Assembly: GCA_022822745.1 (NCBI GenBank)
Contig: JAJEAO010000035.1
Coordinates: forward strand, 38,335 to 102,334
DNA from: Acidobacteriota bacterium
GTDB lineage: Bacteria > Acidobacteriota > Vicinamibacteria > Marinacidobacterales > Marinacidobacteraceae
DNA: 64,000 nucleotides
Direction: 5' to 3'
Shown: in pieces, positions 38,181 to 47,632 of the stretch
Layout: each line of letters starts with the position of its first letter
How positions within the stretch are numbered: position 1 is the stretch's first letter
Program-made: the position numbers and the translations under genes
Notes under the pieces: generated by a model
Seen by the model: the letters and a program-made list of their open reading frames with translations, nothing else
What the model was told of the DNA's origin: nothing
Databases searched by the model: none

Positions 38181-39191
38181 TCACATCGGGCCCGTGCGGG
38201 AGCATGGCGATTCGCCGAGGCGGCGGAGTCGGGCGCCAGGCGAACCGTGCTTGCCGAGGAGGCGGGCGATCTCGGACCCGCGGCGCGCGAACTCGGCGTC
38301 CGCGTACTCCCGGAGCGCGGGCCCCGTCGTCGCGTCGTCGAACCGGAGGAGCTCCGGGGATGTGAAGGCGAGGTGGAGGAAGCGTCCGGTATCGCGACCG
38401 TCGCCACCGAGCAGCGCTTCCATCGTCTCCCGCGCCGCGATGGACTGCAGGCCGATCTGCATCTCGACGAGCCGGGCGAGCCGCCATCGTCCTGCGAGGC
38501 CCCAGCTCGCGACACTCCACCAGAGCCGACGCAGTCGTCCCGTCGGCGGCCGCCCGAAGTAGTCGGCGCTGAGACCCCCTCCGATCGAGAGGACGCGCAC
38601 TTCGCCACCGGCTGCTGACGCCAGGGACGGCGCCTCGACCAGCGCCGTCAGCGCCGGATTCAGCGCCCACAGGCCGCCGTCGCCGAGGAGCCGGCCACGA
38701 ATCGGGTGGGGGTCGAACCAGGTCGGGGCGGCGCAGGAGGCCAGAACCGCATCCCGCAGCGCAACCGGATCGGTCGGACCCGACGCCCACGACCGGAATC
38801 GCACCGGCGTCCCGGTTTCGATGTCCGCGGCCGGGATGAGGAGCGGGATTCCGACCTCGTCGAGGCGCCGATCCGGCAGGGCGTCGGCGACGCTGGCGCG
38901 CAGCGCACGGCTGTCGCAGCGGCTCCTCAGGAAGCCGAGCCGTGGCCACGCGCGCCGCGGGAAGATGGCGGGCCCGTGTCTTTCGTAGAAGCGGACCAGC
39001 GCGGCGGCGGACACGCCGGCGGCGAGCCCGGCGCCGAGGATCGCGCCGCCGCTCGTCCCGGCGATCAAACCGATCCGCGACCTCCACTCCCGCCCCCATC
39101 GGGCTTCGATCCGATCGAGGATCCGGGCCGCGAACAGGGTCCGGAAGCCCCCGCCTTCGAGCGCGAGGATCAGGAACGGGGGAGGCGACAA
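38181..39191 (-). CDS. Patatin-like phospholipase, CapV (CBASS effector)-like
   Basis: FLILALEGGGFRTLFAARILDRIEARWG...LIAGTSGGAILGAGLAAG...FYERHGPAIFPR...PLLIPAADIETG...AVLASCAAPTWFDP...LLGDGGLWALNPAL; TTG start with AGGAG upstream. Confidence 0.8.
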   Translation of the reverse strand: MSPPPFLILALEGGGFRTLFAARILDRIEARWGREWRSRIGLIAGTSGGAILGAGLAAGVSAAALVRFYERHGPAIFPRRAWPRLGFLRSRCDSRALRASVADALPDRRLDEVGIPLLIPAADIETGTPVRFRSWASGPTDPVALRDAVLASCAAPTWFDPHPIRGRLLGDGGLWALNPALTALVEAPSLASAAGGEVRVLSIGGGLSADYFGRPPTGRLRRLWWSVASWGLAGRWRLARLVEMQIGLQSIAARETMEALLGGDGRDTGRFLHLAFTSPELLRFDDATTGPALREYADAEFARRGSEIARLLGKHGSPGARLRRLGESPCSRTGPM

Positions 39192-39285
39192 GGAGCTCCT
39201 GGAGCCGGTTGACCCAATCTGCCGGGGTGGGGAAATTGCCGCCCCCTTACCGGCGGAACCGGTGGAGAGCGACGCCGGCGCGATT

Positions 39286-39330
39286 GCCGGCGCGCCGGGC
39301 CGGCTCTCACGGTAGCGGCCCCGCCCGGCA
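39286..39330. repeat. Copy of the ~45-nt palindromic intergenic repeat
   Basis: GCCGGCGCGCCGGGCCGGCTCTCACGGTAGCGGCCCCGCCCGGCA. Confidence 0.85.
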
Positions 39331-39397
39331 GCGCGTCCGCCGGCGACGCCCAGCAATAGCGCGACTTGCCACCTGAAGCGCGGCGTCCCAACGGACG

Positions 39398-40403
39398 CTA
39401 CGGCAGTTCGCCGTCGAGCTCCATGTACACCCGCCGGAGCGCCATTCCCCGCTGCGAGTCCCGGAGCGACCAGGTCTCGAGATCCCCGAAGTCCGCCTGC
39501 TCCACCGCCTCGTCGGCCGAGAGCCCCATGCCGTGCAGCCGGGAGGCTTCGGCGATCACCGCCTCGAGCGCCCGGATCGCCTCGTCGAGCTCCTCGCGCA
39601 GCCGCTCCGGGCTGTCCACGAACCCGTGCCCGGGGATCGGGATCGCCGCGTCCAGCTCCTTCGCCCGGCGCAGCATGGCCACCCACTCGGTCGGGTAGGC
39701 GGACCGCATCGCCGGGAACACCCGGTGGAGATAGGCCTCGCTCAGGAACAGGACATCGTCGTCCGGGAGGTGAACCACCAGATCCCCGCCGGTGTGCGCG
39801 CGCCCGAGGAACGCCACTTCGAACCGCCGACCGCCCATCGAGAGCTCCATCCGGTCCTCGACGAGCGTCTCGGGGATCGGCAGGTCCGGGATCCGCTCGG
39901 TCATGCGCTGCATGTTGGCGAGCGAGGTCGGATGGACCAGGTACTCGACCCCATCGGGAAAGGCGGCGTTGCCGGCGGTGTGGTCTCCGTGGTCGGAGCA
40001 CACCACGACCGTCGTGATCGGCTGATCGGTGATCTTGCCGATCTCCTCGACCATCCGGGCCGTCTCCTCGAAGTTCCCCTGCCCGTCGGCGACGAGTACG
40101 CCCTCGTCGGTGACCACGAACAGGCTGACGGTCGTGAACAGCTCCTCGCCGGCGGCCCGAAGCTGCTCGTAGGAATAGACCCCCGACGCGAGCTCCTTCA
40201 CGCGCGGGAAGTCTGCTTCGGACAGTCCCCGCGCGAACGGGTCGGCGGTCCGGACCGGGCTGTCGGTTGCGGGGGCCGGGCTGGCGGCCTGTCCTTCGGG
40301 TTCCGGCTCCGGCGCGGGAGCGCCGCATCCCCCGCCGTACCCGAGAGCGCCCGCCGCGAGGAGCACTCGGGCGAGCCTCCGCCTCATGGTTCCCTTGCTC
40401 ATG
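39398..40403 (-). CDS. MBL-fold metallo-hydrolase lipoprotein
   Basis: MSKGTMRRRLARVLLAAGALGYGGGCGAP; VVVCSDHGDHTAGNAAFPDGVEYLVHP; AHTGGDLVVHLPDDDVLFLSE; IPGHG. Confidence 0.85.
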
Positions 40404-40519
40404 CGGTCCTCCTTCTCCCGGCCGAATTCGCGGCCGTCGTCCCGGATCCTATTCGCCCGCGGAGGACTCCCCGCGTACGATGGCGCGTTCCCCGCCACCC
40501 GTTTCCCCGGAGATTCCCC

Positions 40520-42973
40520 ATGCGCTTCCGCTCCGCTCTCGTCGCGCTCGCATCGCTGCTCATCGCCTCGGCGGCGGTCGCCCAGTCGGGCTACCAGACC
40601 CCGCCGGCGGCCCTCGCCCGAATCGCCGACGCGGCCCCCACGCCAGCGATTTCGGTCTCTCCGGACGGAGAGCTCGCGGCGCTGTTCCACCGCGCCAGCA
40701 CCGTCCCGCTGGCCGAGCTGTCGCGCGAGGAGCTCCGCATCGCCGGCTTGCGGATCGACCCCGCCCGGAACGCGCGGAGTCGCCGTCGGACGTTCGAGCA
40801 GATCGAGCTGACGCGGCTCGACGGCGGCGAGGCGCCCGAAGTCTCCGGGCTCCCTGACGAACTGCAGGGGGACCACGCCCGCTGGTCGCCCGACGGGACC
40901 CGCCTCGCATTCACTCACACCGATGGCTACGGCGTCGAGCTGTGGATCCTCGAGGCCGCCACCGGGGCCGCCTCCCGGCTCGCCTCCGGCGTGAACGCGA
41001 TCTTCCGCACGATGCCGTTCGCGTGGCTCTCCGACAGCGAGACGCTCGCGGTGCGGGTCGTGGACACCGGGCGGGGCACCCCTCCGGAGGCGCCCGCGGT
41101 GCCGGAGACGCCGATGATCCAGGAGTCCACCGGGCGGGTGGCGCCGGCGCGGACCTATCAGGATCTGCTGACGAGCACGCATGACGAGGCGCTCTTCCGC
41201 CACTACGGGCAGACCCGCGCGCTCCTGATCACCCTCGCCAACGAGCGGACCGAAATCGCGGGACCGGGAATCATCGAGCGGTTCGAGCCCTCCCCGGACG
41301 GGAACTTCTTCCTCATCGCCGAGATCGGCGAGCCCTTCTCGTGGCTCGTCCCCTTTTCGCGCTTCCCGCATCGCATCGAGATCCGGGACCGGGACGGAGC
41401 GGTGGTTCGGCAGATCGCCGACCTGCCGCTCCTCGAGGAAGTCCCCATCCACCGCGACTCGGCCCCCACCGGGCCCCGGTCGGTGGCGTGGCGCGGCGAC
41501 ATGGACGCGACGGTGACCTGGATCGAAGCCCGCGATGGCGGCGACCCGGCCGTCGAGACCCAGACCCGCGACGAGCTCCTCCAGCTCGGGGCCCCGTTCG
41601 AGGGGGATCCGGCCTCGCTGCTCGAGGCGCCGCTGCGGCTGAACGCTGCGCTCTTCGGCGGGGGCCGGGGCGTCGCGATCAGCCGGTGGTGGACGGACCG
41701 TTCCGAGCAGATCTGGCGCATCCCGGCGATGGGCGCCGGGGAGCCCGACCTGGCGTTCGATACATCCTACGAGGACCGCTACGCCTCGCCCGGCATGCCG
41801 CTCACGGGCCGCAACGAACGCGGCGCGCGGGTCATGCTGACCTCCTCGGACGGGTCGAAGGCGTATCTCTCGGCGGAAGGCGCCTCTCCCGAGGGGAACC
41901 GGCCGTTCGTGGATGAGTGGGATCTCGACAGCGGCGAGACCAGGCGGCTCTTCCGGTCCGAGGCCGACGCCTACGAGACGCCGCTCGCGCTGCTCGACCC
42001 GGACGCCGGCGTCCTGCTGACCCGCCGGGAGACGCGGGAGACGCCGCCCAACTACTTCGTCCGCGACCTCTCCGGCGACGCGACGCGGGTGCTCACCGAC
42101 TTCCCCCATCCCTATCCGGACCTCGAAGGCGCCGGGCGGGAGCTGATCCGCTACACCCGGGACGACGGCGTCGAGCTGACGGCGCTGCTCCACACCCCGC
42201 CCGGCTACGACGCCTCGAGTGACGGGCGGCTGCCGCTGCTGGTGTGGGCCTATCCGCGGGAGTACAAGAGCGCCGCCGCCGCGGCGCAGGTGCGCGACTC
42301 GCCGCAGCGATTCAGCTTCGTGAGCTGGGGCTCGGCGCTCTACTGGCTGACACAGGGCTTCGCGGTGATGGAGAACGCGACGATGCCGATCATCGGCGAG
42401 GGCGACGAGGAGCCGAACGACAGCTACGTCGAGCAGCTCGTCTCGAGCGCGCAGGCGGCAGTGGACGAGGCGGTGCGGCGCGGCGTTGCCGACCCCGATC
42501 GGACCGCGATCGCGGGGCACTCCTACGGCGCGTTCATGACGGCGAACCTGCTGGCCCACTCGGACATCTTCCGGGCCGGGATCGCGAGGAGCGGCGCGTT
42601 CAACCGCTCCCTCACGCCGTTCGGCTTCCAGAGCGAGCAGCGGACCTTCTGGCAGGCGCCCGAGATCTACTTCCGGATGTCGCCGTTCATGCACGCCCAC
42701 CAGGTGAACGAGCCGATCCTGCTGATCCACGGCGCCGCCGACAACAACTCGGGGACCTTCCCGGTCCAGAGCCGGCGCTTCTTCCACGCGCTCAAGGGCC
42801 ACGGCGCCGTCGCGCGGCTCGTCATGTTCCCCCACGAGAGTCACGGCTACGCCGCCCGCGAGTCCGTGATGCACACCCTCTGGGAACAGAACGAGTGGCT
42901 CGACCGCCACGTGAAGAACGCCGCCCCGCGCGCCGAGACGACGGACCAGCAATCCCAGTCCCCGAATCGCTGA
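40520..42973 (+). CDS. S9 family (prolyl oligopeptidase-like) peptidase, secreted
   Basis: MRFRSALVALASLLIASAAVAQ; GHSYGAFMTANLL; LLIHGAADNNSGTFPVQSRRFFHAL; HESHGY. Confidence 0.93.
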   Translation: MRFRSALVALASLLIASAAVAQSGYQTPPAALARIADAAPTPAISVSPDGELAALFHRASTVPLAELSREELRIAGLRIDPARNARSRRRTFEQIELTRLDGGEAPEVSGLPDELQGDHARWSPDGTRLAFTHTDGYGVELWILEAATGAASRLASGVNAIFRTMPFAWLSDSETLAVRVVDTGRGTPPEAPAVPETPMIQESTGRVAPARTYQDLLTSTHDEALFRHYGQTRALLITLANERTEIAGPGIIERFEPSPDGNFFLIAEIGEPFSWLVPFSRFPHRIEIRDRDGAVVRQIADLPLLEEVPIHRDSAPTGPRSVAWRGDMDATVTWIEARDGGDPAVETQTRDELLQLGAPFEGDPASLLEAPLRLNAALFGGGRGVAISRWWTDRSEQIWRIPAMGAGEPDLAFDTSYEDRYASPGMPLTGRNERGARVMLTSSDGSKAYLSAEGASPEGNRPFVDEWDLDSGETRRLFRSEADAYETPLALLDPDAGVLLTRRETRETPPNYFVRDLSGDATRVLTDFPHPYPDLEGAGRELIRYTRDDGVELTALLHTPPGYDASSDGRLPLLVWAYPREYKSAAAAAQVRDSPQRFSFVSWGSALYWLTQGFAVMENATMPIIGEGDEEPNDSYVEQLVSSAQAAVDEAVRRGVADPDRTAIAGHSYGAFMTANLLAHSDIFRAGIARSGAFNRSLTPFGFQSEQRTFWQAPEIYFRMSPFMHAHQVNEPILLIHGAADNNSGTFPVQSRRFFHALKGHGAVARLVMFPHESHGYAARESVMHTLWEQNEWLDRHVKNAAPRAETTDQQSQSPNR

Positions 42974-43181
42974 CGGCATCGTCGCATCAAGCGCCGGACC
43001 GTTGCCCCGCCGGTGCCCCGGGCCGGTACCCGTCCGCCGCGTCGGATGCTTCGGCGATGGATCCGACCCGAGGCGGTCGGCGGAATCAGCGGTACGATGC
43101 TCCCGTCCGGGCTGCGTGGGGACGGCGGCCGTTGCGAAACGCGCGCGGACCGAACGGGGAGCCGGGTCTCCCGCGCCGAGA

Positions 43182-44318
43182 ATGCATTACACGAGACCGC
43201 GCTTCAGTCGCAGCCAGGTGGATCGGGCCGGGAAAGTGCTGAAATCGAATTCCGCGAGCGCGGCGGAGCGACGCCGCGCGCGCCAGGTCATCGGCGTCTG
43301 GCGGAGTTCCCACACTCTGCCTCTGTACAGCGTTCAGCAGACGGTGCGACAGGAGGCCCGTCGAGTGGATCGCCTGGCCAATGTGGCCTATCGCCTCAAA
43401 CGACTGCGCTCGATTGAGGACAAGCTGAGGCGGCTCCGTGGCATGGCGCTGTCTCGCATGCAGGATGTCGGAGGCTGCCGCGTCGTGCTGAGCCGGTACG
43501 ACGCGATCGACGCGGTGGGCGAGCTGGCGCGGGCACTCGGGAGCGACGGGGGTGGTCAGGAGGTTCGCCGGGTGGCCGACTACATCCAGAACCCGAAGCC
43601 CGACGGCTATCGCGGCGTGCATCTGGTCTTCCGCTTCCAGGCGGCCGAGCCCTCCCATGCTCCCTGGAACGGGTACCAGATCGAGCTACAGATTCGCACC
43701 CGACACCAGCACGCCTGGGCCACCGCCGTCGAGACCATTGACGCGCTGGTCCACACCCGCTTGAAGGTCGGAGGCCCGAACAATGGGAACTGGAGCCGGT
43801 TTTTCGCGCTGATGGCCAGCCTGATGGCGCTCGTGGAAGATCGGCCCACCGTTCCGGGTACGCCCCAGTCGGCGCCTGCCATTTGGACCGAGGCCGAACA
43901 TCTGGCTGTCGAGCTGGATGTCGACAACTGGCTTGCGGGCCTGATGACGGCGGTGGGCGCTATTCGTTTCCCGGCGGACTCCGGGTATCTGCTGCTGATT
44001 CTCGACGGCAGCGAGCGGGCCATATCCGTTCAGGCCTTCTCCCGGGAGGACACCGGCGAAGCACAGGACGCCTATCTGAGTAGCGAAGGCAAGTTCGAAT
44101 CCAGACCCGATGTCCAGGTGTGCCTGGTCGCGGCCGATTCGATCGCCGCGCTGCGCAGCTCGTATCCGAACTACTTCCTGGACGCGCAGCAGTTCCTCGA
44201 ATTCCTCGCCGTATTTCGCGGCAGCGGCTCCTATGCCCAACGCGAACCCCCCGACGCGGCCGCGCTGGTAAATCAGCTGCGGGGAGTCTTCGGCGGGAGT
44301 GGGGTTTCGTCGGGGTGA
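43182..44318 (+). CDS. Stand-alone RelA/SpoT nucleotidyltransferase-domain protein
   Basis: MHYTRPRFSRSQVDRAGKVLKS...MALSRMQDVGGCRVVLSRYDAI...VADYIQNPKPDGYRGVHLVFRF...YQIELQIRTRHQHAWATAVETID; no HD or TGS domain. Confidence 0.88.
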   Translation: MHYTRPRFSRSQVDRAGKVLKSNSASAAERRRARQVIGVWRSSHTLPLYSVQQTVRQEARRVDRLANVAYRLKRLRSIEDKLRRLRGMALSRMQDVGGCRVVLSRYDAIDAVGELARALGSDGGGQEVRRVADYIQNPKPDGYRGVHLVFRFQAAEPSHAPWNGYQIELQIRTRHQHAWATAVETIDALVHTRLKVGGPNNGNWSRFFALMASLMALVEDRPTVPGTPQSAPAIWTEAEHLAVELDVDNWLAGLMTAVGAIRFPADSGYLLLILDGSERAISVQAFSREDTGEAQDAYLSSEGKFESRPDVQVCLVAADSIAALRSSYPNYFLDAQQFLEFLAVFRGSGSYAQREPPDAAALVNQLRGVFGGSGVSSG

Positions 44319-44470
44319 TCGGGCGGCGCGACCTCAACCGGCGGCCCCGCCGATCACGATGGGCGTTCGAGCCCATCTGCGCGTTCCCTCAAGATCCCGG
44401 ACCGCCACTCCGAGCCAGAGGACGCGGCCGCCTGACCCGGGGTTCTCGCGCATCGGATAGCGTTTCGCCC

Positions 44471-46039
44471 ATGAATCGGAACCGTCGCCGCTTTCTCCAG
44501 GCATCCGCCGGCGCCGGGCTGGCGCTGCCGTTCGTTCGCTCCGTCCCCGCGCTCGGGCAGCCGAGCGTCTTCGCCCACGGCGTCGCCAGCGGCGATCCGC
44601 GGCGCTCGCAGGTGCTGCTCTGGACCCGCGTCTCCGGCGCCTCCGGCGAGGCCGTGCCGGTGCGCTGGCAGGTCGCCCGGGATCCCGATTTCCGCGAGAT
44701 CGTGGTCGAAGGCGAGGCGATGACCGGGCCGGAGCGGGATCACACGGTGAAGGCGCTCGCCACCGGCCTGCAGCCGGGGATGACCTACCGCTACCGGTTC
44801 GAAGCGCTCGGCGAGCGCTCGCCGGTCGGCCGCACGAAGACTCTCCCGCGGGATCCGAAGCAGGTGAAGCTCGCGTTCGTGTCCTGCTCCAACCTGCCCT
44901 TCGGGTACTTCAACGTGTACCGGCGGATCGCGGAGCGGAACGATCTCGACGCCGTGCTCCACCTCGGGGACTACCTCTACGAGTACCCGAACAGCGCCTA
45001 CGGCGACGGGACCCGGTTCACGCCTTCCCGGGCGTCCCGTCCCGACAAGGAGATCACGACGCTCTCCGACTACCGGATCCGGCACGCCCAGTACAAGTCG
45101 GACCCCGACCTCCAGGAGGTCCATCGGCTGCATCCGTTCATCGCGGTCTGGGACGACCACGAGATCACGAACAACGCGTGGACCGATGGCGCCCAGAACC
45201 ACCAGGTCGAGGAAGAAGAGGGAGACTGGTTCGTGCGGCGGGAGATGGCCGTCCGGGCCTACTTCGAGTGGATGCCGATCCGCGAGCCGGAGCCGTGGCC
45301 CAGCCAGCGGACCTGGCGGAGCTTCCGCTTCGGGCGGCTGGCCGACCTGATCATGCTGGACACCCGGCTGGTGGGGCGCTCCCGTCAAGCCGAGTGGGGA
45401 GACGTGGCCGGGATGCGCCACCCGGGCCGAACTCTTCTAGGGGCGCGGCAGGAGGCCTGGCTCCACGACGAGCTGCGGGCGTCGAAATCGGTGCGCTGGC
45501 GGGTGCTGGGACAGCAGGTGATGATGGCGCCGCAGCTCGGACCGGACGGGAATCCGGAGAACCCGGACCAGTGGGACGGCTACGAAGTCAGCCGGAATCG
45601 GCTCTTCGATTTCCTCGAGCGCGAGCGGCTCGGGAACCTCGTCGTGCTGACCGGGGACGTCCACCAGTCGTGGGGGATGGACCTGCCGCGGAACCCGGGC
45701 TCGGGGTACGACCCCGCGACGGGAGCAGGTTCCTACGGCGTGGACTTCGTCACGACCGCGGTGTCTTCACCCAGCTCCCTGTTGCGGCGTCTCGGGACCG
45801 AGTCGGCGATCGCCGCCGAAGTCGAGGGCATGCTGGGGCCGAACCCCCACGTGAGGTTCGCCGAGGCGTTCCACCGCGGCTACTGCGTGCTGGACATCCG
45901 GCCCGACCGAGTTCGCAACGACTGGTACTTCGTGCCGACGGTGGAGGAACGGACCGACGCCCAGCAGTGGGCCGCGGGGATCCTGGTGGCGTCCGGGACT
46001 CAGCACGGCGTCCGCGCCGACGCCGCGCCGGAAGCCTGA
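44471..46039 (+). CDS. phoD: Alkaline phosphatase D family protein (Tat signal)
   Basis: MNRNRRRFLQASAGAGLALPFV; VFAHGVASGDPRRSQVLLWTRVSG; LGDYLYEY; WDDHEITNNAW. Confidence 0.92.
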   Translation: MNRNRRRFLQASAGAGLALPFVRSVPALGQPSVFAHGVASGDPRRSQVLLWTRVSGASGEAVPVRWQVARDPDFREIVVEGEAMTGPERDHTVKALATGLQPGMTYRYRFEALGERSPVGRTKTLPRDPKQVKLAFVSCSNLPFGYFNVYRRIAERNDLDAVLHLGDYLYEYPNSAYGDGTRFTPSRASRPDKEITTLSDYRIRHAQYKSDPDLQEVHRLHPFIAVWDDHEITNNAWTDGAQNHQVEEEEGDWFVRREMAVRAYFEWMPIREPEPWPSQRTWRSFRFGRLADLIMLDTRLVGRSRQAEWGDVAGMRHPGRTLLGARQEAWLHDELRASKSVRWRVLGQQVMMAPQLGPDGNPENPDQWDGYEVSRNRLFDFLERERLGNLVVLTGDVHQSWGMDLPRNPGSGYDPATGAGSYGVDFVTTAVSSPSSLLRRLGTESAIAAEVEGMLGPNPHVRFAEAFHRGYCVLDIRPDRVRNDWYFVPTVEERTDAQQWAAGILVASGTQHGVRADAAPEA

Positions 46040-46120
46040 GCCAGCGCCGGCGCACCGGTCGCGGATTGCCGGCGCGCCGGACTCCGGCCCGGCAGGCACT
46101 ACGCCGGCGCCGGAGTACTG

Positions 46121-46160
46121 CCTGCCGGGCCGGTTCTCGCGGTAGCGGCCCCGCCCGGCA
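46121..46160. repeat. Copy of the palindromic intergenic repeat
   Basis: CCTGCCGGGCCGGTTCTCGCGGTAGCGGCCCCGCCCGGCA. Confidence 0.85.
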
Positions 46161-46297
46161 CGTCAATGCAGGCCCTCAGTCTTCCGGTTTGCGGACCGTC
46201 GGGTACTCGATCCCGAGCTGCTCGGTGCAGGTGTCGCAGCGTTCGGTCGCGTCGCGGCGGCGGGCGCCTCGCGGGTGAGGCCGGGCGACGGGCTCGA

Positions 46298-47467
46298 TCA
46301 GCCGAGGGCCGATGTGAACCGGGAGGCCAGATCGTCCGACGTGGCCCGGTTCCAGGTCTCGTTCACGCCGAGCAGGAAACTCCCGTCGGACCGCGGCGCG
46401 CCGAGATCCACCTCGACTTCGCGCAGCCGCGCCCGAAGCCGCTCCGGGTCCGCCCCCGTCGTTCGGAGCCGGAACAGGTTCGTGCCCCGCGGAATTCGTT
46501 CGACCTCGAAGCCAGGCGCGCCCGTGACGCGCTCGATGAAGCCTTCCGAGACGGCGACGGCGCTCGCGAACCGCTCGGTGAAGCCGGGCAGATGGTGCAG
46601 CGCGACCGCGGCGAACGGCCACGCGGAGGGGAGGCCGCCCCCGAACATCCGCCGGGTGTGGTACATCCCGTCGAGGAGCGATCGCGGCCCGGCCAGGATC
46701 GCCCCCGACGCGGCGTTGAAGTACTTGTAGAGCGAGACATACACCGTGTCGAACGGCCGGGCGAGTTCGGCCACATCCACTCCGGTGCGGGCGCTCTCGA
46801 GGAACACCCGGGCCCCGTCGAGGTGGAGCCGGATGCCCTCGCTGCGGGCGAAGTCGGTGATCCGGGCGCGCTCCGCCGGGTCGAAGATCTCCCCGGACCG
46901 CCGGCGAACCGGAGACTCGATCTGGATCACCGAAACCGGCCGGATGACCCTCCCGCCGGCGGTCCGCTCGACGACTCGCACCACCTGCTCGAGGGTGAAG
47001 GTGGCCGCCCCGGGAGCGAGCGGGATGAGCGGAATCTGGCTCAGAGTCTGGACGCAGTCGCCGGAGTCGTTGTAGAGATGGGCCTCGGCCTGGACGATGG
47101 CGCGGCCCCCGGCCGGTCCGGCGAGAGCGCGGACAGCGAGCTGGTTGGCCAGCGTGCCGGTCGGCAGGAAGACCGCCCGTTCCTTGCCCAGGAGCTCCGC
47201 GAAGCGCTCCTCGAGTTCGCCGACGACTCCGCCGTTGGAGTAGTTGTCGCGGGCGATCCGTCCCTCGTCGGCGAGCCGGGCGATGAGCCTGCCCTGCTCG
47301 GCGGGGGTGAGTCCGAGGCCGTCCCCTGTCATCCGGATCCGGGTGGAATCCGTCGAAGGGAAAGCCAGCGGCACCGCGGCGGCCGCCGGATGTCCGCCCG
47401 CGAGGAGTCCGGCCCCGAGGCCGACCGATCCCGTCCGAAGAAACTGCCGCCTGCGAATCCCGCTCAT
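46298..47467 (-). CDS. Threonine aldolase / beta-eliminating lyase family PLP enzyme with Tat-like signal
   Basis: MSGIRRRQFLRTGSVGLGAGLLAGG; FLPTGTLANQLAVRALAG; LHLDGARVFLESARTGVDV; VYVSLYKYFNAASGAILAG. Confidence 0.85.
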   Translation of the reverse strand: MSGIRRRQFLRTGSVGLGAGLLAGGHPAAAAVPLAFPSTDSTRIRMTGDGLGLTPAEQGRLIARLADEGRIARDNYSNGGVVGELEERFAELLGKERAVFLPTGTLANQLAVRALAGPAGGRAIVQAEAHLYNDSGDCVQTLSQIPLIPLAPGAATFTLEQVVRVVERTAGGRVIRPVSVIQIESPVRRRSGEIFDPAERARITDFARSEGIRLHLDGARVFLESARTGVDVAELARPFDTVYVSLYKYFNAASGAILAGPRSLLDGMYHTRRMFGGGLPSAWPFAAVALHHLPGFTERFASAVAVSEGFIERVTGAPGFEVERIPRGTNLFRLRTTGADPERLRARLREVEVDLGAPRSDGSFLLGVNETWNRATSDDLASRFTSALG

Positions 47468-47632
47468 CCCGCGTCCTCCGAAGCAGACTCTACCGACCGG
47501 GCGGCGCCTTCGGTCCGCAGGCGTCGGAGCGGAGTGGTCGAGGGTTCACGAGAATCCCCGCGAAACCGTCGCACGACGGACGGCGGCAGGTTCGATATCG
47601 TGCAGTTCACGAAGTGAAGGGGTTCCACCAGC

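Noticed and set aside
39398-42979. 1193-aa minus-strand ORF
   Set aside because: Only its C-terminal part (39398-40403) is a real MBL-fold protein; the rest is antisense to the S9 peptidase, a GC-rich codon artefact.
43002-43181. 60-aa N-terminal extension of the RelA/SpoT ORF
   Set aside because: Arg/Pro-rich and not family-like; ATG at 43182 followed by the conserved SRSQVDRAG start is more credible.
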